NCBI GenBank assembly: GCA_905221605.1
Contig: CAJNDS010002572.1
Span: forward strand, 288,001 to 352,000
Direction of reading: 5' to 3'
Origin: Symbiodinium natans
Taxonomy: Eukaryota; Sar; Dinophyceae; Suessiales; Symbiodiniaceae
Length of the DNA: 64,000 nt
Position numbers and translations under genes: made by a program. The notes under the pieces are model-generated. The model was not told where the DNA came from and searched no databases. It saw only the letters and a program-made list of their open reading frames with translations. Shown piece by piece: positions 36,766 through 46,087 of the stretch. The first letter of the stretch is position 1; each line of letters starts with the position of its first letter.

Positions 36766-37335
36766 CCCTAAACCCTAAACCCTAAACCCTAAACCAATGA
36801 GGTAGAAGCTTTGTCCGAAGGTCAGGTCTTTTGGGCTTGCTAGGATCCGCTCAAGGGCTCTTTAAGCTAGTAGCTTGCCCCTTGAAGAGGCGACGAGGCT
36901 TACAGGGGTTAGGATTCTTAGGGGGTTTAGGGTTTTGGGTTTAGGGTTTAGGGCTGAAGGTAGGGGCCCCTTCGGCTCATCAACGTGAAAGCAAAGGAAT
37001 GGCCCCCAGCCTTCCCTCTAGAACGCCCAAATCCCTAGGCCCTCAACCGATGAGTTCCGACACTTTGGTTTTGAAAAGGGTTTTTTTTGGTTTGTCCCCG
37101 ATGCGGGGACACGCCGGCTTTCGGGTCAAGGGTCGAGCTCAGCGCTCAAAGCCGGTTTAGGGTAAGGTTTCGGGTTTGGCCCGGGTTTACTGGAGTGACC
37201 AAGAAGTTCAGGGCTTGGGGTTCAGATTGGGAACTTCCTTGCTAGAACGGGTCCCAAAGCAGGGGCGGCCCTACTTTTGAACGGCCCCTCGTGCGCTGGA
37301 AGATGAGCCCAAAGCCCTCTCAAACCCCCTCGCCT

Positions 37336-37437
37336 ACACCCCTAAACCCTAAACCCTAAACCCTAAACCCTAAACCCTAAACCCTAAACCCTAAACCCTA
37401 AACCCTACACCCTACACCCTAAACCCTAAACCCTAAA
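37336..37437. repeat. CCCTAAA array (about 14 units)
   Basis: A near-perfect array with two CCCTACA units, directly upstream of the exon-like island at 37440. The preceding stretch 36800-37330 is non-repetitive to telomere-like with no clear exon. Confidence 0.92.
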
Positions 37438-37439
37438 CG

Positions 37440-37512
37440 ACGAAGGAACTACTTCAAGGACACAGTCTATGCAGTGGAGCGCGTGGTGGGCCATAATGGG
37501 AACCTAACTAGG
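37440..37512 (+). CDS. exon-like island after CCCTAAA array
   Basis: The frame reads RRNYFKDTVYAVERVVGHNG and is followed by the dispersed repeat F at about 37502. Composition is protein-like. No family is recognised. Confidence 0.4.
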
Positions 37513-38164
37513 TCATTAGCCTTAAGTCATACCTTAATCATTTGAATGGGGTTTTGGGGAGGTTATTATAGTCTATTTGTAAAGGGACCATGAGGGAAGA
37601 CCATTAGTAATCATTCCGACCCCTATGTTATTTAATAAGGAGGTGGTTACTTGGCGTTGATTTTCGAAGCAAAAAGGCATTCTGTGGGGATGAGATTGGT
37701 GCGCGCCTTTGAGGCTCCTGCAGCATGCCTAAACCCTAAACCCTAAACCCTAATCCCTAATCCCTAAACCCTAAACCCAAACCCCGAAGCCCTCAAAGCC
37801 CGAAGTAGCTCTGAGTTGGTAATGGTTCCTCACATCGCCTTACTTGGTGTTCTCATGTTTTAAGTCTACTGCTTCTTGAACTTACCGGAGCTCTTAGGAC
37901 CACAACAACTCTAAGTCCTAAACCGCCCCTAAACCAAGTCGAGGTCCCTTTAGGGTTTAGGGTTTAGGGTTTAGGGTTTAGGGTTTAGGGTTTAGGGTTT
38001 AGGGTTTAGGGTTTAGGGTTTAGGAGGCCCCTTTCTTTGCAGGCAAGGGACGTACTCGGAGGCATATGGGTTTCTAGAAGTCGGGTTACACGTAGGGTCA
38101 TTCTGCCATATCGAGGGTACTTCGAACCCCACTTCTAGCTGCCCACTTGCCTCCAAGTATACCC
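37502..38164. repeat. composite repeat F-E, copy 1, with inserted telomeric arrays
   Basis: The order of short blocks (CATTAGCC..., GAGGCTCCTGCAGCATGCCT, CCCGAAGTAGCTCTGAG, then element E) matches 60549-60876. This copy is twice as long because a CCCTAAA array (37730-37775) and a TTTAGGG array (37949-38025) lie inside it. In the other copy the first site has only about 15 unrelated bases. Confidence 0.65.
38049..38164. mobile_element. family E inverted-repeat element, copy 1
   Basis: The left arm GTACTCGGAGGCATATGGG...AGAAGTCGGGTT is an imperfect inverted copy of the right arm AACCCCACTTCT...TTGCCTCCAAGTATAC, about 37 bases each. The centre ACACGTAGGGTCATTCTGCC is shared with copy 2 at 60771. 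It has no ORF. Confidence 0.62.
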
Positions 38165-38315
38165 TCGAGGTGAACACTCATATCCCCTTTTCTGGCCCTG
38201 ATAACCCTCAACCCGAAGCCCTAAACCCTAAACCCTAAACCGTCATTCTACTTTTGACCCAAGGGAAGGGTTCAGGGTTTGGGGTTTGGGGTTTAGGGTT
38301 TCGGGTTTAGGGCTA

Positions 38316-38418
38316 CTGCGTGCAGGCGGTCGAAGTCGCCCACGGTCTAAAGATCCGGCGGAACACCAGCTACGAGTTCTTTGATGCAATGTGGGAGAGC
38401 ATGAGCCTCGGCTCTCAA
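38316..38418 (+). CDS. exon-like island
   Basis: After a TGCAG acceptor-like site the frame reads AVEVAHGLKIRRNTSYEFFD and then AMWESMSLGSQ, followed by TTTAGGG units from 38424. It is likely a real exon. No family is recognised. Confidence 0.45.
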
Positions 38419-38541
38419 AAAGGGTTTAGGGCCTGTTAGGGTATAGGGTTTAGGGCTTAGGGTTTAGGGTTTAGGGTTTAGGGCCCTTTTTTAGGGGTTT
38501 AAGGGTTCTGGGGTTTTGGGGTTTTGGGGGCTTCTCAAAAA

Positions 38542-38631
38542 CTTGGTAGCCCAGTGGTACCCTTTACCCTTTTTTTGGGTTCTGGGCTCCCTTATAAAGT
38601 AGCCGGGTGCCCTTATTATAATATCTGGGCT
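38542..38631. mobile_element. family A inverted-repeat element, copy 5, right end lost
   Basis: Left end CTTGGTAGCCCAGTGGTACC, interior CCCTTTTTTTGGGTTCTGGG and TTATAAAGTAGCC, then ATATCTGGGCT. The final CCAAG is missing and G-rich minisatellite follows. Confidence 0.58.
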
Positions 38632-38635
38632 GGGG

Positions 38636-39125
38636 GGGTTAGAGGGGTTTAGGGCCTGCTTTTTTAGGGCCTGTCTAGAGGGGGTTTAGAGGGGTTTAGG
38701 GCCTGTGGGGTTTAGGGGTTTAGTTAGTGGTTGAGGGGTTTTGGGGTTTTGGGGTTTAGGGCCTGTTTAGGGCCTGTTTTGGGGTTTGTGGGGTTTTGGG
38801 ATTTAGTGGTTGAGGGGGTTTAGGGGGTTTTGGGGGTTGTGGGTGTTTAGGGGTTTCGGGGTTTAGGGGTTTGGGGTTTAGGGGGTTTAGGGCCTGTTTA
38901 GGGGTTTAGGGGTTTAGGGGTTTAGGGGTCACAAAGGGTTTAGGGCCTGTTTAGAGGGGGTTAGGGTGTTTAGAGGGTTTAGAGGGGGTTTAGGGGGTTT
39001 AGGGCCTTTTTTGGGGTTGTGGGGATTGGGGATTTAGTGGTTGGGGGGGGGGGGGGGGGGGGGTGTTTTGGGGGTTTTGGGGGGTTTAGGGGTTTTGGGG
39101 GTTTAGGGGTTTAGGGGTTTCGGGT
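38636..39125. repeat. G-rich minisatellite derived from TTTAGGG
   Basis: About 490 bases of GGGGTTTAGGGCCTG and GGGTTTAGGGG units in shifting phase, with a run of G at 39043-39063. No exon is seen. The G-run density on one strand suggests G-quadruplex potential. Confidence 0.85.
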
Positions 39126-39404
39126 CCTAACCGAATGCTCTTAGCCTGCCAGCCATGTCCCATGTTTTGTGCTTTCAGGCTCTGACGGGGTTCAGGGTTT
39201 AGGGTTTAGGGTTTAGGGTTTTGGGATGTTCTAGGTGTTTGTCGACACGTTCCCTGCCGGCAGGCCTTCAGTTGCACTCACATTTTTGTGATGGGTTGGG
39301 GGACTGTAGGGTTTTAGGGCTTTAGGGTTCTAGGGCTTCAAGAGCTTTTAGTGCCTTATTTGGGGCTTCAAGAGGTAGGGCTTAGGGTTTTCGGAACGCT
39401 GTGG

Positions 39405-39522
39405 CCCCAGGTACTCGTCCACCCTCACCGCAGACAAATGCTGGGCCTGCAGGTACTGGGGCTGCGCCTTCTGGAAAGTGGAGGGCCCCTCTGGAACAAA
39501 GCTATGTGTGTAAGGCTTTGAG
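39405..39522 (+). CDS. Cys/Trp-rich exon
   Basis: The frame reads CGPRYSSTLTADKCWACRYW and then GCAFWKVEGPSGTKLCV to a stop at about 39519. CxxC followed by aromatic residues is suggestive of a metal-binding or disulphide-bonded small protein. An alternative end lies upstream of the stop. No family is recognised. Confidence 0.43.
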
Positions 39523-39699
39523 CTTTGGGCTTGGGGCTTAAGGTTTAGCATTAGGGTTGAGGAATTGGCCTTACATCCTAGACCCTACACTTAAGCCTCT
39601 TTCCGACACCTAGAATGTCTTCGACCCGATTCCGCACAGAGCCCTCAGGCCCGAACTCTAAACCCCTTCTTTAGTACAGTTAGGGCTGCAGGCTTTGGG

Positions 39700-39900
39700 C
39701 CTCCTTGAGGATCCCCTTCAAAGGATATCTACTTTGCAAGGAGCGGCTGGATCCTGAATTTACCTCAGCACCCCAGAACCTGACATAAATCCCTCAACCC
39801 TAAATCCCAAGCCCTAAACCCAGGTATGACTCCCGAGGAGAACCGGACGTGCCTTAACAACTATGAGGCCCGTTGGGGCTGCCTCCTCCCCCCCTCCCTC
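39700..39900 (+). CDS. two exon-like islands
   Basis: About 39706-39785 reads PFKGYLLCKERLDPEFTSAP. After CCCTAAA-like units, 39828-39895 reads MTPEENRTCLNNYEARWGCL. The second looks like part of a small Cys-containing protein of the organellar, twin-cysteine sort, but I cannot confirm it. Confidence 0.36.
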
Positions 39901-40164
39901 CCCCAACACGGGGTTTAGGGCTTAGACCCTCTGACGAGGATGCCCAGTGGAACTCGGTTTCCGCTCTTTTGCTTTTCGTCTTTACCTGTTTTTTTTTTGT
40001 GTTTTTTTCCTTGGGCCGGGGAAGGGGGGGAGGGGGGTGGGGGGGGGGGGGGGGGGTCGGTCCCCAAGAAACTCCATGAAACAAAGATGCCATATGTAAC
40101 CCCCCTCTTAGTATCAACAGCCCACCCTCTCATGGCAAGTAGTTGCTTTGCTTTGCAATGTGAG

Positions 40165-40240
40165 CAGTGGGTTTCCTAGCCCACCGAGGCACCGGACTTC
40201 TGGCGCTTGAAAATTCATGGGCAGTCAAAATTAGGCTTAT
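40165..40240 (+). CDS. exon-like island
   Basis: The frame reads PTEAPDFWRLKIHGQSKLGL. Upstream is a run of G (40020-40058) and a T-rich tract, both probably intronic. No family is recognised. Confidence 0.33.
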
Positions 40241-40979
40241 GACTCCCCTTGAGAAGGTGATGTAGTTGTGTAGATGCATGTTTATGTATATACACATATA
40301 TGTTTTCTTGTTTATGTGGGTATGGCAACTGTTGTCCCGCTCTCTACCACTACTTATAGCTACCTGTAACTAGCCACGAACCTTCGAGCAACACAGGGCT
40401 TAGGGAAGGCAACTATGGTTACCAACCTGAACCTCAACAACCTACACTCTAAGCCTTGTGCACTCTCTTCAAACCTGACACAGCATCCCTGGCACCATCA
40501 TATCCCCCGGAATCTGAACGCCCCCTTCCCAACAAAGCAGAGCATCCCCCAGGATTTTATGTACCAAGCAATATCTGCGTACATATCAGGAGGGGCTAAG
40601 AAAGGGGGGAGGGGAGGGGCCACCAGCAATAGAGCCCACCATGAAGTCCTTCAAGACCGACACCAGGCGCACATGGACCGCGTAAAGCTGCTTGCTTGCA
40701 ACGTCCCAGGGGCTTAGGGGGGGGGGTTTAGGGCTTTCCCGAAAGCACGCGAAGCTCATGCTACTCCAGCCTTCCCAGATACGCACCCCCCTTAAGCCAC
40801 CCTGTAGCCTGAGCTCACAGAGCCTAAACTCCCCAAAACCTCTCAACCCCCTCGCCCCTAAACTCTACAGCCTCAACCCCCTCAACCCCCCTCAACCCCC
40901 TCAACCCCCTCAACCCCGCACTCGACTCCAAGGGCCCTGGTGCCCCCATCACGGCTCTTGGTCTTCAACTTCTCGGAGC

Positions 40980-41150
40980 CTCGGGCATGGATTCTGGTAA
41001 GGGGGGGAAGGGGGGAAGGGGGGGGGGGGGGTGCGGTTGAGGGTTTCGGGCTCAGGGTTTTGGATTCTTGTAGGGGGTGGGGGGTGGGGGGGAGGAATTG
41101 GGATCTAGGAAGTGAAAGGCGGAAGTTTCGGGAATTGGGGGGGGGGGGGG
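40980..41150. repeat. poly-G-rich stretch
   Basis: Runs of 7-15 G at 40999-41030 and 41137-41151, spaced by short AAG or TGG. The open frames here encode Gly-rich low-complexity and are not credible. An island at 40925-40995, possibly coding (ITALGLQLLGASGMDSG), precedes it. Confidence 0.75.
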
Positions 41151-41300
41151 GTTTCGGATCAAAGCGGTTTGGGAGGAGGCCCTCAGATGTTTTTTGGTGT
41201 GAGGATTTTGAAGAGACCCGAGGGCCATATGGGCCCAGGTGTCATCAATTGATGTGGGCGTTGGGGGCTTTATCGGCTCATGCAGAGTACACCTCTAGGA

Positions 41301-41399
41301 TGCCCAGTAGTACCCTCATTCCCTTTTGGGGTTTAGGTTCCCTTATAAACCCCTTTAAGCAAAAAAGGGCACCCTTTTGAAGCCTAGGTTACTGGGCAG
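41301..41399. mobile_element. family A inverted-repeat element, copy 6
   Basis: Left end TGCCCAGTAGTACC; right end GGTTACTGGGCA. The interior TTCCCTTATAAACCCCTTTA and AAAAAAGGGCACCCTTTTG is family A in wording. The outermost CTTGG/CCAAG bases are absent on both sides. It is about 99 bp. Confidence 0.58.
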
Positions 41400-41487
41400 T
41401 CTCGACCTAATACCCTTTAACCCTAACACCCTTTTGTGGGGGGCGCGGCTCAAATCTCAGGATGGCTGGGCACCTCTGAGCCATTTT

Positions 41488-41556
41488 CTTGGGCGGCCCG
41501 TGCCCGACGAGCCCTTCCCCTACACGGACAAGTACAACAAGGACTCCCCGTTGTAG
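41488..41556 (+). CDS. terminal exon of an unassigned gene
   Basis: The frame reads LGRPVPDEPFPYTDKYNKDS and ends PL with a TAG stop at 41554-41556. The Pro/Tyr/Asp-rich tail resembles the C-terminus of small organellar membrane-complex subunits in style only; I do not assign it. Other frames over the same bases are less protein-like. Confidence 0.43.
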   Translation, partial: LGRPVPDEPFPYTDKYNKDSPL

Positions 41557-41643
41557 TTTCAGGGGGTATTTGCCATGTGAGGGTTCTGCTTCCACTCAGC
41601 CATCCAACCTCACAGTTTTGGAGCAAGCTCCTCGGGTTGCGCG

Positions 41644-41832
41644 TTGGAGAACGGAATTTCATCCCGCCCGGCAACCCTTCTAAAGCTGCTGCAAGCCCTA
41701 CATGCCAAGCGGCACCTTCCCAAGTTCCACTGGAAGTGCCAGGATGTCGCTGAGGAGACGGAGGCGCATGCCGCCAGTTTCCTGCAAGATGGAATGGACA
41801 TCTTCCCAACACCACGCCGAAGTGAGTTGTAG
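41644..41832 (+). CDS. exon-like open frame of about 62 codons
   Basis: The frame reads ATLLKLLQALHAKRHLPKFH and then WKCQDVAEETEAHAASFLQD to a stop at 41830-41832. It is alpha-helical in character. No in-frame ATG near the start, so it is probably an internal or terminal exon. No family is recognised. Confidence 0.42.
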   Translation: MENGISSRPATLLKLLQALHAKRHLPKFHWKCQDVAEETEAHAASFLQDGMDIFPTPRRSEL

Positions 41833-42129
41833 AGCTCTGCGCGTGTGGGTTTTCAGAGCCTCCGAACATGAAACGCGCGATCGTCCCAGCAGGTGCCCTG
41901 TAAGAGTCCATCGTCTGGGGATGGAAACAAAAGCTGTGCGTGCAATAGGTAGGGTAATTCTAGTTTGTAAAATGACTGTGACACTGTCCTGGGTACTTCT
42001 CACCCCACGTACTAGTAAACATGAACCTTCAAATAGTCCCTAAACCCCATACCCTTTTCTCTCGTGCTTCAGTGGACGAATGCCAAGAGGGCACTTTTTT
42101 CTTCTTAGAGGTGCACTCCGCCCAAGCTC

Positions 42130-42195
42130 CCTAACCCTAAACCCTAAACCCTAAACCCTAAACCCTAAACCCTAAACCCTAAACCCTAAACCCTG
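42130..42195. repeat. CCCTAAA array (9 units)
   Basis: A perfect array immediately before the exon-like island at 42196. Non-repetitive sequence without a clear exon lies between 41835 and 42120. Confidence 0.93.
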
Positions 42196-42625
42196 TGCTT
42201 CCTTGCGAAGAGCCTGGTGTTGCTTTCGGCTCTGCAGCGCAGTGAGCAGCTGGCCACCAGCTCACAAATGCTCGCTGAAGCCATGGTGCTTTTTTGAGAG
42301 AGAGGGACGTAAGCTGCCATCAATTCTCTCTGCGTACGGGTTACTTCTTCTCAGCCCAGCTACTTCTCAGCCCAGCAGTTCAAATAATGAAAGCTTCAAC
42401 ACCTCAGAGATTGTGGCAAAAGGAGGTCTGAAGTAGATAGGCAATGGCAGCAGACCCGCAGTTTGTGCGACACTTGGCCGCAAAGCTCAATGGCCGCGCC
42501 GCGCTGCGGCACCGCCCGAAACCCCACAAGCCCCGTAAGATGAAGAAGTCCCGGAAACCCCCACAAGCCCTCCTTGATGCGTCACCCCGGCTTTTCCCTC
42601 CTCCTCCCCTACCCCACCTGTAAGG
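42196..42625 (+). CDS. three exon-like islands, the last strongly basic
   Basis: 42196-42296 reads FLAKSLVLLSALQRSEQLAT. 42300-42436 reads ILSAYGLLLLSPATSQPSSS and ends in a stop. 42447-42623 reads DPQFVRHLAAKLNGRAALRH and then RPKPHKPRKMKKSRKPPQAL to a stop. The last has the composition of a nucleic-acid-binding or ribosomal-type tail. They may be alternative or consecutive exons. No family is assigned. Confidence 0.42.
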
Positions 42626-43524
42626 GGTACTTGAAATTAGGGTTTCTTTCGGATCTTGGGTTTTAGGGTTTACCCCCTGCCGCACATGGGCGGTGGTTAG
42701 GATGAGGGTTTAGGGTTAGAGTTTTTTGGGCCTTTCTTTTTTTAGCCTGGAAGCCTTCAACCCTAAACCCTAAATTTGGGGTACCCCAAAAAAGCTCCTC
42801 AAACCCCAAGGTGTGGTGCCAGACCCCAGCGGGGAGGATGGGTCGCCTAACACAGGCGACCTTGCAGCTGGGGCGGCCCTGGGGGGATTTTGTTGTGGAC
42901 CTCTAGGGGCTTTGACCGGTTTGTTGGTGTGTTTTAGGGGTTTGTGAGGGTGCAGGATTCATGGGCTTCAGGGCTTTTACGGCCTTAGGGTTTAAACTTT
43001 ACAGCTTCTGATCGCCCGCAGCAGCAGCGCAAATCGGGGTTCTTGCCAGGATTCCAAGTGCACTAGAGACTTTAGGTGAAGGGCTTCGGGGTTGAGGACA
43101 CAGGGTTCGAAGTTCAACGACCTGTTTCACCTTCCAGCTCCACAGTTGCCCCCCACCACCAAACCCGAAGCCTCCGTTTAATACCCTGAACCCGGTTTGT
43201 GTTTTTGATGTTCGCTCTGGCATGCTCTAGTTTCGGGACTAGGAGGGGCGCTGACCGGGGGGAGCTTTGTTTGTTCATGATCGAACCGCCTCAAACGCAC
43301 CCACAAGGCCCAATTCTTGAAAGTCAGTTAGAGAGCTAGAAGTCATGTCTAACTCGCTTGGGGATGTAAAAAGTGTATTGCGTTCATGATGGTTCCAAGG
43401 GGAGGGGAAAAAAAAACCTGCCCTTCGGTTCCCAGTCTGGGCCCCCGGCCAAGCCCAGAAGCGTCCAGCCCGCAAAATGGGGGGCGAGCTAAGTCATGGG
43501 GCGTTTCTTAGGGGCAGGGGGGGG

Positions 43525-43671
43525 GTTCCATTCCACAGTCTAGACTACCGTTCCTCGTATCTCCTAAACTACCAAAACAGGGCCAGGGCTTTATTACACG
43601 GTCTAGAGATATCCATCCCCAAAGTTCCGGATACCAAAAACGAGCCCAGATTGTTGCTCAAACACCCCTAG
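43525..43671 (+). CDS. exon-like open frame ending in a stop
   Basis: The frame reads LDYRSSYLLNYQNRARALLH and then GLEISIPKVPDTKNEPRLLL before TAG at 43669-43671. Composition is protein-like. No family is recognised. The stretch 43680-44280 is telomere-like and G-rich with no exon. Confidence 0.4.
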   Translation, partial: VPFHSLDYRSSYLLNYQNRARALLHGLEISIPKVPDTKNEPRLLLKHP

Positions 43672-44287
43672 CGCAAGCCGAGGTACAGTTCACAACTGCG
43701 CACCTTGGCTGAGCAGGAGTAAACCCTAAACCCTAAGTCTCCCTTAATCCCTAAACCCCTATGAAGGCCCCTTAAACCCGAATACCCCCTAAGCCCAAAA
43801 CCCAGTCAAGCCACAAAAGGGGGTACTGCACTCTTCTGGGTCTGAGGTTGCGCGAAAGCTGGGGGGGAGGAGGGGGGCGGGAGGGGAGCTACCCTAGCTG
43901 AGGGTTACGGTTCTAGCACCAAGCCGTGGCTTAAGGGTTTAGAGGGTGGGTTAATGTGGGCTTGTAGGGTTTATAGGGTTTAGAGGGTCTCTAGGGTTTG
44001 TAGGGTTTGTGGTTTGTCGGCTTTATAGGGCTTATAGGGTTTAGGATTGAGGGCTGTGGGGTGTTGACGGTTTAGGGTTGTAGGGTTGTAGGGGGGCTGT
44101 AGGGTGGTTGTATGTTGTACTGGGCTTGAGGAGTGTGGAGTGTTCTGTGACAGGCTGCCAGCAGTCCTAGCTCAGGAAAACTTTCTTTAAAAAATGCTGA
44201 ACCTAAATCCTAGACCATTTGTTTTCATGACACTCTGGAAGAGTATTCACAGCAATTCATTGTGATCGTTCTCAGGGGCAGTAGACA

Positions 44288-44394
44288 TGTATGCCGAGGA
44301 TTTATTTCGTGGAGGAAGATGAAGACTTCCTCGAAGTCGACATTATGCGTCTGGGAAACCTCCGGGGAACGGTCACTGTCGACTACTACACTGA
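44288..44394 (+). CDS. first Calx-beta exon
   Basis: The frame reads RIYFVEEDEDFLEVDIMRLG and then GTVTVDYYTE, following the Calx-beta pattern V.E..G...V.V.R.G...G.V.V.Y.T. The next exon at about 45350 continues EDGSAKAGKQY, the DGTA..G.DY loop. Joining at the shared GA gives YYTEDGSA in frame. A CHCH-like or other fold is not supported. Confidence 0.7.
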
Positions 44395-46047
44395 GCCTCA
44401 GACTGTCAGTTTGAGGCTTTAGGGCTTCAGTGGTTTAGGCTTTAGGGATGTAGGGGGTTCGTTTTGAGGTTCAGGGTTACGCGACCTGCCTCGGCCGGGG
44501 CCTGCCCGGCGTGGGTGATAGGCTTTTGCGCTTTGAGAGGCTTGGTGCACTTTTTGGGACCCTGTTGTAGCACACCCCAAATGCGGGAGTGGTAAAACAA
44601 GCCAGCAAGGACAACGGCGGGATGTCGGGAATCGGGGGGCTGGGGCGGTGGGGGGCAAGATGCCCCCTGGTCCGAAACAGAGGAGCCAAAAGGATCAGCC
44701 AAGTTCGTGTCCACATCACGAATTCAAAGACGGACGAATCAACATCCTTCACCGACGTCTTCGCAAGCAAGAGACGTCCTCAAAGGCGGGAAAGAGATAT
44801 AATGCATCATGACAAGGCCGCCCTGTCACTCCGGGAGTTCTTTGTCACCAGCCTGGCTTTGCTGTTGAAACTGTTGCCGAAATCAGGGTATAGGGTTTAG
44901 GGTTCAGGTTGATTAAGGGGGTTCAGAGTCTAGGGTTTAGTTTAGGGCTTAGGGCTTAGAAGGTTCCTCTTTGGTCCTCACCGCGTACATCCGAAGGTGG
45001 CCAGATCCTGCGCTCAGGCGCCCGAATCCCTCGACTTTATTTGGTCCGTCGTTTAGGGTTTAGGGTTTAGGGTTTAGGGGGTAAGGGTTGCCCTGAGCCT
45101 ACCCCCAAAAGCACCAGTGGAAGCAGCACACCGCTGCGGGAAGCGCCCGCACAGCAGGCCTACTGCCAATACACGCAGAGTTGGCCATGATTCCCTTTTG
45201 TGGGGGGGTTGCTTGGGTACCCTTTTTGAAGCGACTTTTATCCAAGAAGTGCACCCTTCTTTATTCCTTGGCTGCTCTTGGGCCTAGAGACTCTACGTCC
45301 TAAGCCCTACAATCCTCGGCCCTAAGCTTTGCTGCCCGCACTTCCAGGAAGATGGTTCTGCCAAAGCTGGGAAGCAGTACCAGAGAGCTGCCGGCCAGGC
45401 GGAGTCCTCTTGCTCGTTTGGAAGCCTTGAGGTGAGAAGGGTTTCTTGGTTCTTTGTGCTTTTGCTTCTGAGTAAAATGTCGAGCCATGTGAGCTGCTTT
45501 AGGGCAGCACACATCCCTATGTAGTCCCAGAAGGTCACCTCAAGTTCTTCCCTAGGAAACTGCACGAGCGGGAGCTGCGGCCTCGGGAGGGTGCGTATGG
45601 CCAGTCCTCTAACCTCTGAGCCCGCTACACCCCCACGCCCTTAAACCCGTAGAACCCGAAGCCTGATATGATGCAGCAACAAAGCGGGGCATGAAATCTA
45701 TGCACCGATCATCTTCCATAAGGTACAAGCCAGGGGATGTTTGGGATTTAGGGCCAAGGGTCGAGGGCCTGTAACAACAGGTAATATCTTCAGTTCTGTA
45801 CTAGCTATGGTTCACGGCTTGATCACCTACGGCTCAGTACTTGTGGCCATGTTCAGCGCAGGTTGTGTTCAACGATGGCGAGCATCTTGGCTGCCCCGCA
45901 GTCCTTGCTCTCACCATGAAAGGTGGAAGGTGATCGGCCTTGTTGAGAGTGAGCTGATGTGGTTCCTTGAGAAACAACGGGCTCTGCTGGCGTTTGCAAG
46001 TACGGGCACGAAGAGTTCACAGATCGAAAGATTGCTCGGGATGCAGA

Positions 46048-46087
<40 letters not shown>

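Noticed and set aside
39854-40179. Gly- or Pro-rich proteins around 40 kb
   Set aside because: They are made by runs of G and T; no conserved pattern remains when the homopolymers are ignored.
40586-40846. Minus-strand frame of 86 codons
   Set aside because: It overlaps C-rich repeat sequence at both ends, and the plus strand has an equally open short island (EPTMKSFKTDTRRTWTA); neither is convincing enough to list.
45195-45270. Seventh family A element
   Set aside because: GGGTACCCTTTTT and AGTGCACCCTTC recall family A wording, but the inverted ends are missing and the order is incomplete.
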